Positions 32,301 to 43,375 of a stretch of DNA of 64,000 nucleotides are shown here, piece after piece. The position numbers and the translations under genes are program-made. This stretch comes from Archivesica marissinica (lineage: Eukaryota; Mollusca; Bivalvia; Venerida; Vesicomyidae), in NCBI GenBank assembly GCA_014843695.1, contig CM026387.1:69227920-69291919 (forward strand), in the 5' to 3' direction. Under the pieces are notes generated by a model. That model was not told the origin of the DNA. It searched no databases and saw only the letters and a program-made list of their open reading frames with translations. How positions within the stretch are numbered: the stretch's first letter is position 1; each line of letters starts with the position of its first letter.

Positions 32301-35188
32301 GACAGATACAGAGCGACAATAAATAAGTGGCTAACCATTTCCCACAGAGATTTAGGCTAATATATCTCCATAGATAAGACAGTCATTCAGCTATCGATCA
32401 TTAGTTTAAACTTTATTTATTTTACAACAATTGCGAAGCAAGTTCTAACAACTTATATTAATCACTCTCATTGGCGCGGATGAAAGCGTATATGTGGTCA
32501 TTCGTGTGGGAGGAAAACGGAGTATGCAAAGAAATCCCACTTGTCCGATCTGGCGACCACCGTACCATCCCACATACTTCCCATACTATGGATCATTGGA
32601 TAAGCAATTGACATATCTACCCCACCTCCACTAATCATACCAAGTCTATATTGGATTATAGCCTTTATGATGTAATGTTGGTTTGGCTACTACATTGTAT
32701 ATGTACGTGGTAATGTAGTCGAGAAGAACTTCTATGTGGGAATGGGTTAATAAATTTAATTGTTTTTGGCATTTCCATTTTACAGGCTTTACAAGACGTG
32801 ATGGAGGAACAGAATGCTGCATTGTGGTTCTCTGGCAAGGAAATGTTACGGGGTAAACAACTCAAGGATTTTGTCGGCAGAAATGAGAAAACAAAAGTTA
32901 TTGTCAAACTTCAGAAGGTAAGATACTTCTATTGTTCTTGTTATTAAATGATTACCTTGTTATATTAGCACACATTCTTGTATAGAAAGAGAAAATATTG
33001 CCTCCCATGAGGGCACACAGTAGCTAAGATTATGTGACTCTTTGTGTCCGGTTTACCAGATGGGGACTATCGGATCGCACACATCCGTACGTATGTCCAC
33101 ACCCATAAAATGGGACTTACACGGCTAGGAGAATAATAGGCTTACTATCTAGTGGTCTAGGGTTAGGGGTTTTTAGGCTATAAAAGCTTTTATGTGGCTT
33201 TCAATTCCGTTTATGTGTCTATAGAGATCAAAGGAATAGCCATTTAACATACAATTTTCGTTGCACTTTCGTGTCCGAGCTGTAACTTTGGCATGCATGG
33301 GGGATTTTCAAATAACTACACACAAATATTCGCCACATGAAAATGACGTGTCACGACCAAGACCCTTGACCCATCATCAAAGGTCAAGGTCCCACTTAGA
33401 TGTCAACGGTCAAATATTGGTAATATATCACATCCGCTCTGTAACTTTGTCATGGATGAGGGGATTCTGAAATAAAGTGACACAAATATTCTCTATAAGA
33501 GCATGATGTGTCGCGTCATGATGTGTCATGTCATGATGTGTCACAGGCTCAAGTTTGTCTTCTTACACCAATAAAAGCTATAATTACCATAAGACCAGTG
33601 CTGGGGCTAGACGATGATTTGTGAGAAATTATTCTCACTAATATGGCCCACTTTTTATTTTGAACTCATACAAAGGACATGAAGGTACACTACGCACATA
33701 ACCCAGTCAATAACCTTCTCCCTCGTATGCTTTCAACCTTTCCCTATTTGGATAGCCTAGCTGAAGCCCTGAAAACCAACCAGTAAGCTGATGGTGACCT
33801 GAAAACCAACCAGTAAGCTGGTGGTGACCTGATAACCAACCAGTAAGCTGGTGGTGACCTGAAAACCAACCAGTAAGCTGGTGGTGACCTGAAAACCAAC
33901 CAGTAAGCTGGTGGTGACCTGAAAACCAACCAGTAAGCTGGTGGTGACCTGAAAACCAACCAGTAAGCTGATTAAATATGCAAGCAAATGTCATAAACAA
34001 ACATAGCTACCAATGAGTGTGGATTATTTTCTGCTGATCAGATTGTAATGTTATTTGATATTGAAAGTTGCAGTGAAAAACATGAAATAAGATGAGCAAT
34101 CCAAGACCATCTCTCGTGTTATAGGATTTATTTTGTAGGTCTATTCTTCTGGTCAAAAGGCTCATTCGATATACTAATCAAGCTGCAAACATCATGTAAT
34201 AACGTACATAATGCTCATTTTAAATCAATTTGAATTGTGTGTTGCAGAAAGGTCATGGTTGCCCATCACGTGAGCCGGTCGTGAGTGAGGAGCAGCAGAA
34301 AGAGATGATGGCTTACTACTACAGAAAACAAGAGGACATGAAGGTACACATTGTATACTCACCTCCTCCTTATACCTCATAACTGGCATATTACATGTTT
34401 CACATCTACCTGTATCGAGCAGCCACCTGTACAGTAAAACCCCTCTAATCCGGACCCCATCTAATCTGTACAGTAAAACCCCTCTAATCCAGACAGACCC
34501 CATCTAATCCGGAATCCCCTTCAAACCGGACTATTATCTCCAGTTCCGTATTTTTCCCTTCTAATTTCATTGTTTGTAATATAAAAAAACTCTAATCCGG
34601 ACCCCATCTAATCTGAAATCCCCTCCAAACTGTACTATTATCTTCAGTCCTGTATTTTCCCCTTCTAATTTCATTGTTTGTAATAAAATCTCCTCTATTC
34701 CAGAACCAAAGGCTATGGCACAATGGGTAGGGTGGTCATATAATTCTGGGTTTGAATCCATACTGGGGTGAAAATTGATATCAATACACGAAATGAGAGA
34801 TACATTTTAATACTTGACCGGTTTTTTAATTAAAACTTATTATCAAGTGTTCGGAAACGTAAATATGGCCTGTAGAGAAATTACAGAGATAAATTGGACC
34901 TGTCAGTTAGTTTGTTTACCAATGTCTGTTTCAAATAGACACACCGGGAAATGGGGGCGGGGGCGTAATTGGACCTGTGTTCAAAATCTGCGAGGAATTA
35001 CTTGTAGCTTTTAAAGAATTACGTTCAAGCTGCTGTTTCTATATCTATGTCTGATGATTGCAATTTACTCGTTTCAGAAACTGGATAAGGAGGCTGAAGA
35101 TGCATACCTAGATTCCGAATGGGCGGATAACCAAGCTCTGAAGAGAAATTTCCACGGTCTTAATGACATTAAATGGGGGCCCCGGTGA
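26326..35188 (+). CDS. CFAP298: CFAP298 (C21orf59 / Kurly), seven coding exons, complete
   Basis: Coding exons: 26326-26464, 28476-28643, 29887-29954, 30638-30796, 32786-32917, 34248-34343 and 35078-35188 (stop TGA). Every intron is GT-AG, and the phases join to 873 nt, 290 residues, which is the length of the human protein as I know it. Diagnostic stretches are MVKLSIKKGDDAQFLYD, YNGRLKIQRL, LPPNMQGLTEEQLHDLKLKD, IVYPMGLPPHENVKM, NNEDLSGTQ, FVGRNEKTKVIVKLQK, SREPVVSEEQQKEMM and EWADNQALKRNFHGLNDIKW. The protein is needed for dynein-arm assembly and motile cilia function, and interacts with planar polarity components (established knowledge). The start is the ATG matching the family N-terminus; a GTTTCAG acceptor 9 bp upstream implies an unseen 5' UTR exon. 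Introns are loaded with minisatellites and SINEs. Confidence 0.96.
26655..28463. repeat. 36-bp minisatellite filling CFAP298 intron 1, about 50 copies
   Basis: The unit is TAGTTAACACTTGTTCTTTG followed by CTTCTCTTGTCACATG. Variants include CTGGCTC for CTTGTTC, TTTACTTC, TCCTGTC and CATCTAGTC. It covers about 90% of the 2,011-bp intron and ends 12 bp before exon 2, so its pyrimidine-rich last copy acts as the polypyrimidine tract of that acceptor. Open frames above 600 residues on both strands follow from the 36-bp period; they are not genes. Confidence 0.95.
28727..28900 (-). mobile_element. SINE family B, headless copy in CFAP298 intron 2
   Basis: The minus strand carries GATGGTACGGTGGTCGCCAG, then GGGTTTTATCCGGGTACTCC, GGTTTCCTCCCACACGGATG and GTTGTTGAAGCTTGTTTCGC, ending ATAAATAAAGTTTAAACG. 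It lacks the tRNA-like head. Confidence 0.85.
28972..29085. repeat. 41-bp tandem repeat, three copies
   Basis: The unit contains ATAGACCATCATTGAAC and TGCATGCCAGTCAATAACTA; the third copy diverges at its end. It lies in intron 2 of CFAP298. Confidence 0.85.
30116..30480. repeat. 29/30-bp minisatellite in CFAP298 intron 3, about 12 copies
   Basis: The unit is AAATTAGTCCACCAAATGAA followed by ATGCTACTT. One extra A in CCAAAATG makes the 30-bp form. Confidence 0.93.
30486..30569. repeat. 84-bp imperfect hairpin in CFAP298 intron 3
   Basis: Arms of about 33 bases: AGACAATTGCTGT and TCTAATATTCATACTG on the left face CAGTATGAATATTAGA and ACAGTAATTGTCT on the right, with a ~20-base loop. It could be a decayed MITE; no clear target duplication is visible. 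Confidence 0.6.
31787..32212. repeat. 85-bp tandem repeat in CFAP298 intron 4, five copies
   Basis: The unit contains CATCAGCTGAAGGTATGTAT, CTAAACCAAGGTGGAACATA, CAGAGCATAGTATCGAACAT and GTAAATGAACCAGGCCAGGA. First and last copies are slightly diverged (AACATCG, CCAGGGATG). Confidence 0.92.
32404..32590 (-). mobile_element. SINE family B, headless copy in CFAP298 intron 4
   Basis: The minus strand carries TGGGATGGTACGGTGGTCGC, TCCGTTTTCCTCCCACACGA, GAGAGTGATTAATATAAG and the terminal ATAAATAAAGTTTAAAC. It is the same family as 28727-28900, with its own substitutions. Confidence 0.85.
33262..33570 (+). repeat. Two diverged ~158-bp units of a dispersed repeat in intron 5
   Basis: Copy 1 (from about 33270) has GTCCGAGCTGTAACTTTGGC, then ACACAAATATTCGCCACATG and AAAGGTCAAGGTCCCACTTA. 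Copy 2 (from about 33428) has ATCCGCTCTGTAACTTTGTC, ACACAAATATTCTCTATAAG and GATGTGTCGCGTC. The word order (GTCCG.GC.TAACT, ACACAAAT.TTC, AGGTCAAGGTC.CACTTAG) resembles a dispersed repeat I remember from bivalve genomes. That attribution is from memory only. Confidence 0.5.
33768..33970. repeat. 30-bp minisatellite in CFAP298 intron 5, about seven copies
   Basis: The unit is ACCTGAAAACCAACCAGTAA followed by GCTGGTGGTG. It is very uniform; one copy has GATAACC. Confidence 0.93.
34431..34703 (+). repeat. Pogo-like end sequences and a 104-bp duplication in intron 6
   Basis: TACAGTAAAACCCCTCTAAT occurs at 34430 and again at 34467. CAGT..AAACC.CTCTAATCCGG is the style of pogo/Tigger-family inverted ends. 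Two ~104-bp units follow (34496 and 34600), each with GACCCCATCTAATC and TTCTAATTTCATTGTTTGTA. No inverted partner is present, so this is a fragment. Confidence 0.45.
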
Positions 35189-35253
35189 CATGCCCGACGA
35201 ACTTGACATATAATATGAGACCAGTATTGTGATATCCATTGTAATTGATTTCA

Positions 35254-36374
35254 TTAACAGTAAGATATAGATATCTGTACACATAAATCAGAGAGTGACA
35301 TATACAACCTAATTCGGAAGTAATACATGTACGTTAACAGTAAGATATAGATATCTGTACACATAAATCAGAGAGTGACATATACAACCTAATTCGGAAG
35401 TAATACATGTACGTTAACAGTAAGATATAGATATCTGTACACATAAATCAGAGAGTGACATATACAACCTAATTCGGAAGTAATACATGTACGTTAACAG
35501 TAAGATATAGATATCTGTACACATAAATCAGAGAGTGACATATACAACCTAATTCGGAAGTAATACATGTACGTTAACAGTAAGATATAGATATCTGTAC
35601 ACATAAATCAGAGAGTGACATATACAACCTAATTCGGAAGTAATACATGTACGTTAACAGTAAGATATAGATATCTGTACACATAAATCAGAGAGTGACA
35701 TATACAACCTAATTCGGAAGTAATACATGTACGTTAACAGTAAGATATAGATATCTGTACACATAAATCAGAGAGTGACATATACAACCTAATTCGGAAG
35801 TAATACATGTACGTTAACAGTAAGATATAGATATCTGTACACATAAATCAGAGAGTGACATATACAACCTAATTCGGAAGTAATACATGTACGTTAACAG
35901 TAAGATATAGATATCTGTACACATAAATCAGAGAGTGACATATACAACCTAATTCGGAAGTAATACATGTACGTTAACAGTAAGATATAGATATCTGTAC
36001 ACATAAATCAGAGAGTGACATATACAACCTAATTCGGAAGTAATACATGTACGTTAACAGTAAGATATAGATATCTGTACACATAAATCAGAGAGTGACA
36101 TATACAACCTAATTCGGAAGTAATACATGTACGTTAACAGTAAGATATAGATATCTGTACACATAAATCAGAGAGTGACATATACAACCTAATTCGGAAG
36201 TAATACATGTACGTTAACAGTAAGATATAGATATCTGTACACATAAATCAGAGAGTGACATATACAACCTAATTCGGAAGTAATACATGTATGTTAACAG
36301 TAAGATATAGATATCTGTACACATAAATCAGAGAGTGACATATACAACCTAATTCGGAAGTAATACATGTACGT
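35254..36374. repeat. 80-bp minisatellite 3' of CFAP298, 14 near-identical copies
   Basis: The unit contains TTAACAGTAAGATATAGATA, TCTGTACACATAAATCAGAG, AGTGACATATACAACCTAAT and TCGGAAGTAATACATGTACG. I see only one difference among copies (ATGTATG at 36291). It begins about 66 bp after the CFAP298 stop, before the first AATAAA (36792), and is therefore probably transcribed in the 3' UTR (inference). Confidence 0.95.
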
Positions 36375-37066
36375 TTTTAACAAAGGGATTTAACAAATTC
36401 TATATGACCGATGCCACAAGATGAGCGGGAGGCACTCGCACATTATCTCAAAATAACTGTTTTATATTAAAATAAGATGACAGTTACCCTTTGTTCACTT
36501 CTTGACATTTCTGTATCATTACACTGATGTACATGTGCCCCTTGTCACCGGCCCGGCCTTATATCAATTCATACTCCATTATATCAAAGTACTCCATTAT
36601 ATCAAAGTACTCCATTTGATCACATATCTTTGCTTGTATTCAGTGTAATACAGCCATCACTAATTTAGTGTATGTCCACACGTGTAATACAACCTGGAAG
36701 GATTCTGATTGGTCGCGGCATGACAGCTTGCTTTTGACACATTAGACATATAGTCTGCAACTTTACCATCACGCTGTCTTTATTGAAAATCAATAAAATG
36801 TTAAATATTCACTTGTGGATTACAAGCATTGTGTTGATTATTTGCGTGGTGCTGTGGTGTTTGATTATAAGGAACTACTTACTACGGTGTACGGATGCAC
36901 CCCACTGATTTCCTTGAGATGTAATAAGGCTCAAAGTATACAGGCAAACAGAAAATTTCTTTTTCAAATTTATGGTTATTTTTGGTAATGTGATAAAAAA
37001 AGATCTTACATGAGTGGAGATTTCATAAAATATGGCATGAAATCACCACAAATGTTAGATCCTATA
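36375..37066. other. CFAP298 3' flank with candidate polyadenylation signal
   Basis: The first canonical AATAAA on the plus strand after the CFAP298 stop is at 36792-36797. CATTATATCAAAGTACTC is repeated at about 36577-36612. No other gene is seen. Confidence 0.45.
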
Positions 37067-38557
37067 TATACTGAGTCAAATAAGAAACGATACATGGTAT
37101 AAACACATATGTATTTTAATTACTAAATAAGCAATTCATCTGAAATTTCGTGTACCGAGATTGAAACATATGAGACAATGTTACAAGTTTAAAATTCGAC
37201 CATACCATCATTATCTGTTACGCTGTGGCGTCATTTGTGACTAAGGGGTCAAGTGGAATATTCACACAATAGTCAATACCATGTATGACCTCCATTGGCA
37301 TCTCTCACTGCAATGTAGCACCGTCGCATGGAACGAATAAGTGTCAGAATCTCATATTGGCCAATGTTGTTCCACTCCTGACGCAGAATATCACTCAGTT
37401 GGTGTAACGTCGCCGGCTGACGGAGTCTTACACGACGGTCTAAGGTATCCCATAAATGTTCTATCGGAGACAAGTCTGGTGACAATGCTGGCCATGGTAA
37501 ACGTTCAATGCTCCCCTGCTCCAATAATTGAGTGATAATGTGTGCAGTATCGCATCTGGCGTTGTCCTGTTGGAACAGTGTGACGCGTCGATTGACGTTA
37601 AAGAATGGCAAAACAACGGGCGTAATAATTTCGTCACAGTACCGCTATGCGGTTAAGTTTCCGTCAACAATAATCAGTTGTGTGCGGCCGTCGAATGTGA
37701 TATCGCCCCATACCATAACGCTACCGCCTCCAAACTGATCCACCTCACGTACACACGCATCGACGTAACGTTCTCCCAGTCGACGGTAAACTCGAGCCCT
37801 GCCATCCGCACGCCGTAAACGGAAACGCGATTCACTAAACATAACGGAATTCCACTGTAAGTGAGTCCAACGTGCATGTTCACCCGTCCACTCACGGCGT
37901 TCGTTCCTGTCGCGTCAACATGGACCCAGTGTACGGTCCATAAGGACGGATTCCACGTTCAGCGAGCCTGTTCCGAACTGTGTGAGCACTGATTCTATTG
38001 TTGGTCCTCCCAGGAGTAACGATGGCGGTATGAGTAGCGGGCAGGAAGCGGTGACGTCCGAATTTGACCGTCCTGTTCTGGCGTGGTCGACCAGTACGTG
38101 GGCGGTCGTCAGTTGATCCACGTGTTCGGTACCGTCCAAGTAGACGTGTGATCGTGATCCGGGACACACCGAAACGATTAGCGACGTCGTTATGACGTAA
38201 ACCAGCTTCAATCATCCCAATTGCTCGCTTTCTCGAAATTTGGTCGAGTCTGGGCATTTCTTTTGAGGAAAATGCAGATCATTTTGGTGTGTTTGCTCGA
38301 AGTAATTACAATATGAGTACAAAAAACTAGTTTGTGGATATATCCATGTATAGCAAATCGTCTTCCTCGCGGATCACGTGTAAAATGGAAAATCATCTTT
38401 AGGAAATATGGATGCATTATTTACCTGTGTATATGGATGAATATCATAGTCGTACGTCATTCCGAACTGAAAAGTGGTAGCTTATCACAGGCATTTATAA
38501 GTTTGCATCGTTTTCGTCAAATTGGTTTGGTATCGTTTCTTTTTTGACTCAGTATAT
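37067..38557 (-). mobile_element. Tc1-like transposon with both inverted ends, about 1.49 kb
   Basis: TATACTGAGTCAAATAAGAA and ACGATAC at the left (37067) are mirrored at the right, GTATCGTTTCTTTTTTGACT then CAGTATA (to 38557), with TA-rich flanks. The minus strand holds a broken Tc1-type transposase (37273-38257). The copy is close to complete in length for the family but inactive. Confidence 0.88.
37273..38257 (-). pseudogene. Tc1-type transposase, broken
   Basis: It starts MPRLDQISRKRAIGMIEAG, a paired-like helix-turn-helix (NDVANRFGVSRITITRLLGR), followed by GRPRQ and the second DNA-binding half. A frameshift near 37905 leads to ERRGWTGEHARW-type sequence and MFSESRFRL, where the family normally has an Asp between Ser and Glu: the first catalytic Asp is missing. 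Then VDQFGGGSVMVWGDI and IIVDGNLTA, an in-frame TAG (about 37644), VTLFQQDNARCDTAHI (second Asp) and SPDLSPIEHLWD (Glu of D34E), ending NGGHTWY. The Asp loss, frameshift and stop make it non-functional. Confidence 0.88.
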
Positions 38558-38714
38558 ATCAATACATACCCCCATTTATACCAGGATGTAGCTCTCAGGG
38601 CAACTAGAAATGCAAGATTTAAGTCTTGGGGAGATAAAATAAACCTGAACAGTGTTCTTAAGACTTTTCTTCCATTTGATTGGTTGACCATTATATTCCA
38701 ATATTACGAACCAA

Positions 38715-39884
38715 ACTGGGTTGTTGTTGTCCACAATGTGTTTATATATCTAACAACGGGTTTCAACTAACTGTGTGAACAATAACATGTTGCCATTGCC
38801 CACAATGTGTTTATATATCTAACTAACAACCGGTTTCAACTAACTGTGTGAACAATAACATGTTGCCGTTGTCCACAATGTGGTTATATATCTAACTAAC
38901 AACAGGTTTCAACTAACTGGATGAACAATAACATGTTGCCGTTGTCCACAATGTGGTTATATATCTAACAACGGGTTTCAACTAACTGGATGAACAATAA
39001 CATGTTGCCGTTGTCCACAATGTGGTTATATATCTAACAATGGGTTTCAACTAACTGTGTGAACAATAACATGTTGCCGTTGTCCACAATGTGGTTATAT
39101 ATCTAACAACGGGTTTCAACTAACTGTGTGAACAATAACATGTTGCCGTTGTCCACAATGTGGTTATATATCTAACAACGGGTTTCAACTAACTGTGTGA
39201 ACAATAACATGTTGCCGTTGTCCACAATGTGGTTATATATCTAACAACGGGTTTCAACTAACTGGATGAACAATAACATGTTGCCGTTGTCCACAATGTG
39301 GTTATATATCTAACTAACAACGGGTTTCAACTAACTGGATGAACAATAACATGTTGCGGTTGTCCACAATGTGGTTATATATCTAACTAACAACGGGTTT
39401 CAACTAACTGGATGAACAATAACATGTTGCCGTTGTCCACAATGTGGTTATATATCTAACAACGGGTTTCAACTAACTGTGTGAACAATAACATGTTGCC
39501 GTTGTCCACAATGTGGTTATATATCTAACAACGGGTTTCAACTAACTGGATGAACAATAACATGTTGCCGTTGTCCACAATGTGGTTATATATCTAACTA
39601 ACAACGGGTTTCAACTAACTGGATGAACAATAACATGTTGCCGTTGTCCACAATGTGGTTATATATCTAACTAACAACGGGTTTCAACTAACTGGATGAA
39701 CAATAACATGTTGCCGTTGTCCACAATGTGGTTATATATCTAACAACGGGTTTCAACTAACTGGATGAACAATAACATGTTGCCGTTGTCCACAATGTGG
39801 TTATATATCTAACAACGGGTTTCAACTAACTGGATGAACAATAACATGTTGCCGTTGTCCACAATGTGGTTATATATCTAACAT
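38715..39884. repeat. 69/73-bp minisatellite, about 16 copies
   Basis: The unit has TTGCCGTTGTCCACAATGTG, GTTATATATCTAACAACGGG and TTTCAACTAACTG[GA/TG]TGAACAATAACATG. The 73-bp form has an extra AACT in CTAACTAACAACGGG. Copies with TGTGTGAA and TGGATGAA alternate in blocks. Confidence 0.93.
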
Positions 39885-39969
39885 GATCACCTAGTCTTTC
39901 ATGGAGATTGAACACAATCGGACCACGATGAACTTACAAGTCATGTCTTTAGTGTGGGCTGAGCTATTG

Positions 39970-40275
39970 TGATCTGGTTTTGTTTGTTCGTCCATCCATC
40001 TGCCGTGAAACACCTGGCAATATCTGGTTTTGTTTGTTCGTCCATCCATCTGCCGTGAAACACCTGGCAATATCTGGTTTTGTTTGTTCGTCCATCCATC
40101 TGCCGTGAAACACCTGGCAATATCTGGTTTTGTTTGTTCGTCCATCCATCTGCCGTGAAACACCTGGCAATATCTGGTTTTGTTTGTTCGTCCATCCATC
40201 TGCCGTGAAACACCTGGCAATATCTGGTTTTGTTTGTTCGTCCATCCATCTGCCTTGAAACACCTGGCAATATCT
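39970..40275. repeat. 50-bp minisatellite, six copies
   Basis: The unit is TATCTGGTTTTGTTTGTTCG, TCCATCCATCTGCCGTGAAA and CACCTGGCAA. Copies are identical except the last (TGCCTTG). All three minus-strand frames remain open, an artefact. Confidence 0.95.
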
Positions 40276-40804
40276 TTCCTCGAGTATTGTTCAACCTTAG
40301 TCACACATTATATTTTGATTAAGGTTGGTGCCTTTCGATAATTGGCCGTTTCCGTCGAAAACGCTGGATCAAATTAAAGGAAATCATTTTAATCACTGCA
40401 GCAACTCTATTTAAGAGCTGATTGTGTTCATATTTTGATGAAAGCCTTTGTTTCTTTTGATACTTGACAATTTCCATCAAAGAACTAGGGCAAATTAAAG
40501 AATATCCTTATCAACTCTATTTTAACTATTTAGACAGACTTGGTCACCTGTTACAATTTGATGAATGCTCCGTTGTGGGTCCCTTAATAGCTTGTTCTAG
40601 TGGTTCTTGCGACTTCCGGGTCGAGGCATGGCATGGTTATTGTGCTTACTTCTGTGTAGCTTACTTCATGGCACCCTGTCAGCTGAGACGTGGTCTAGTA
40701 ATTATTTCCATTCCGGGTGAGGTCATGGGTATTTACTGGCTGTTGTGCTTAGCTTCGGATCAGAAGACCATAGGTTAAATGTGTTGATTATTACAGAATT
40801 ATGT
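40276..40804. other. Unassigned spacer
   Basis: Two related stretches (TCGATAATTGGCCGTTTCCG near 40337 and TTGATACTTGACAATTTCCA near 40457) hint at an old ~120-bp duplication. No gene seen. Confidence 0.35.
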
Positions 40805-41277
40805 AGGGGTGTTGATTTGAACATATTCTATAAAGGGAATGTTGATTTGAACATATTCTATAAAGGGAGTGTTGATTTGAAAACATTCTGTAAAGGGAAT
40901 GTTGATTTAAACACATTCTATAAAGGTAGTGTTGATTTGAAAACATTCTGTAAAGGGAGTGTTGATTTGAACATATTCTATAAAGGGAGTGTTGATTTGA
41001 AAACATTCTGTAAAGGGAGTGTTGATTTGAACACATTATATAAAGGGAGTGTTGAGTTGAACACATTATATAAAGGGAATGTTGATTTGAACACATTATA
41101 TAAAGGGAGTGTTGATTTGAAAACATTCTGTAAAGGGAATGTTGATTTAAACACTATATAAAGGGAGTGTTGATTTGAACACATTATTTAAAGGGAATGT
41201 TGAATTAGACCCATTCTATAAAGGGAATGTTGATTTGAATTAATTCTATAAAGGGAATGTTGATTTGAACACAATGT
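40805..41277. repeat. 30-bp minisatellite, about 16 copies
   Basis: The unit is GTTGATTTGAACACATT[A/C]T followed by ATAAAGGGA[G/A]T. A second form, GAAAACATTCTGTAAAGGG, alternates with it in the middle of the array. Confidence 0.93.
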
Positions 41278-41699
41278 TCTATAAGATGCATGTTAATTTG
41301 ATTATAAATATTACTGTTCTTAAAATAAGTTTGGTCCAGAGCCTCTTACATGTTTATTTCAAATCATCCAGATAATGTGACTGAGTAGATAATAGATATA
41401 TGGTATGTCACAGTAGAAAATAGATATTTAAAAGCAATTGAATAAGGACATTTATTTTGCATGAAAAGTACGTGCAATCTCATCTACGAGGTGTAATTAA
41501 TACAGGAAAGTAATTGGGAAGGTCGGTTGGTGTCCATAGCGGGCGAAAATCGGGTAAATCAATTGATAGATGTATATATTTATAGAAATTGTTATGATCA
41601 ATGTGCACACTAAATTTATCTGCTATATAAAATGTATCAAGAATATAACTCTTCATTTTCCACAAAATTATTTGTACACTTTTCACTTGTTCCACACCT

Positions 41700-43160
41700 G
41701 AATCTCTTCACTTTCCACAACAAGATATCTTCACATTTCACAATGATATCTCTTCACTTCCCATGCTGATATCTTCACTTTCCACAATGATATCTCTTCA
41801 CTTCCCACAATGATATCTCTTCACTTTCCACAATGATATCTCTTCACTTCCCACAATGATATCTCTTCACATTCCACAATGATATCATCTCTTCACTTTC
41901 CACACTGATATCTCTTCACTTTCCACCCTTTCCACAATGATATCTCTTCGCTTTCCACAATGATATCTCTTCACTTCCCAGACTTTCCATTATGATACCT
42001 CTTCGCTTTCCACCCTTTCCACAATGATATCTCTTCATTTTCCACAATGATATCTCTTCACTTTCCACAACGATATCTTTTCACTTTCCACAATGATATC
42101 TCTTCACTTTCCACAACGATATCTTTTCACTTTCCACAACGATATCTCTTCACTTTCCACCTTTCCACAATGATATCTCTTCACTTTCCACCCTTTCCAC
42201 AATGATATCTCTTCACATTCCACCCTTTCCACAATGATATCTCTTCACTTTCCACAATATCTTTTCACTTTCCACAGTGATATATCTTCACTTCACACAA
42301 TGATATCTCTTCACTTTCCACAATGATATATCTTCACTTTCCACAATATCTCTTCACTTTCCACAATGATATCTCTTCACTTCCCACACTTTCCACCATG
42401 ATATCTCTTCACATTCCACCCTTTCCACAATATCTCTTCACATTCCACCCTTTCCACAATGATATCTCTTCACATTCCACAATATCTTCACTTTCCACAG
42501 TGATATATCTTCACTTCACACAATGATATCTCTTCACTTTCCACAATGATATATCTTCACTTTCCACAATATCTCTTCACTTTCCACAATGATATCTCTT
42601 CACATTCCACCCTTTTCACAATGATATCTCTTCACATTCCACAATGATATCTCTTCACTTTCCACAATGATATCTCTTCACTTCACACACTGATATCTCT
42701 TCACTTCCCATATTCTCCACCATGATATATCCTTCACTTCCCATACTTTCCACAATGATATCTTCACTTCCCAGACGTTCCACCATGAGATCTCCTTCCC
42801 AGACTTTCCACCATGATATCTCCTTCCCTTCCCAGACTTTCCACCATGATATCTCCTTCCCTTCCCAGACTTTCCACCATGATATCTCCTTCCCTTCCCA
42901 GACTTTCCACCATGATATCTCCTTCACTTCCCAGACTTTCCACCATGATATCTCCTTCACTTCCCAGACTTTCCACCATGATATCTTCTTCACTTCCCAG
43001 ACTTTCCATTATGATACCTCTTCACTTCCCACACTTTCCACAATGATATCTATTCACTTTCCACCCTTTCTACAATGATATCTCTTCATGTTCCACAACG
43101 ATATCTCTTCACTTTCCACAATGATATCTCTTCACATTCCACAATGATATCTCTTCCATG
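41700..43160. repeat. Degenerate ~23-bp array, left part
   Basis: Built from CTTCACTTTCCACAATGATA with TCT, plus inserted CCACCCTTTC segments. From about 42710 the form CTTCCCAGACTTTCCACCAT dominates. It is strongly pyrimidine-biased on the plus strand. It is interrupted at 43160 by a SINE plus LINE insertion and resumes at 45578. Confidence 0.9.
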
Positions 43161-43171
43161 TATGTATGTAT

Positions 43172-43372
43172 GTTCCATTAATGTCAAACCCCTTGCGGGA
43201 CGTAGACATGTTTTCCTGGGCAAGCTTAGCCGACCATAGCGGTTAACCAGTACTTAAGCAATGTGTGTGAGGTGCCTTGCTCAATGGCACTACATACGTG
43301 GCCTGACCGAGTATCGAACCCGGGACGATATATTCCAGATCCGACGCTCTACCACTGGACCACGGATGTCAC
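43172..43372 (-). mobile_element. tRNA-derived SINE related to family D
   Basis: On the minus strand the head is GACATCCGTGGTCCAGTGGT, with B box GGGTTCGATACTCGG. The body AAGTACTGGTTAACCGC and GCTTGCCCAGGAAAACATG is shared with 1710-1977. The tail (about 43165-43190) runs into a (TATG)n stretch. It directly abuts the 5'-truncated LINE at 43376. Confidence 0.72.
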
Positions 43373-43375
43373 CAT

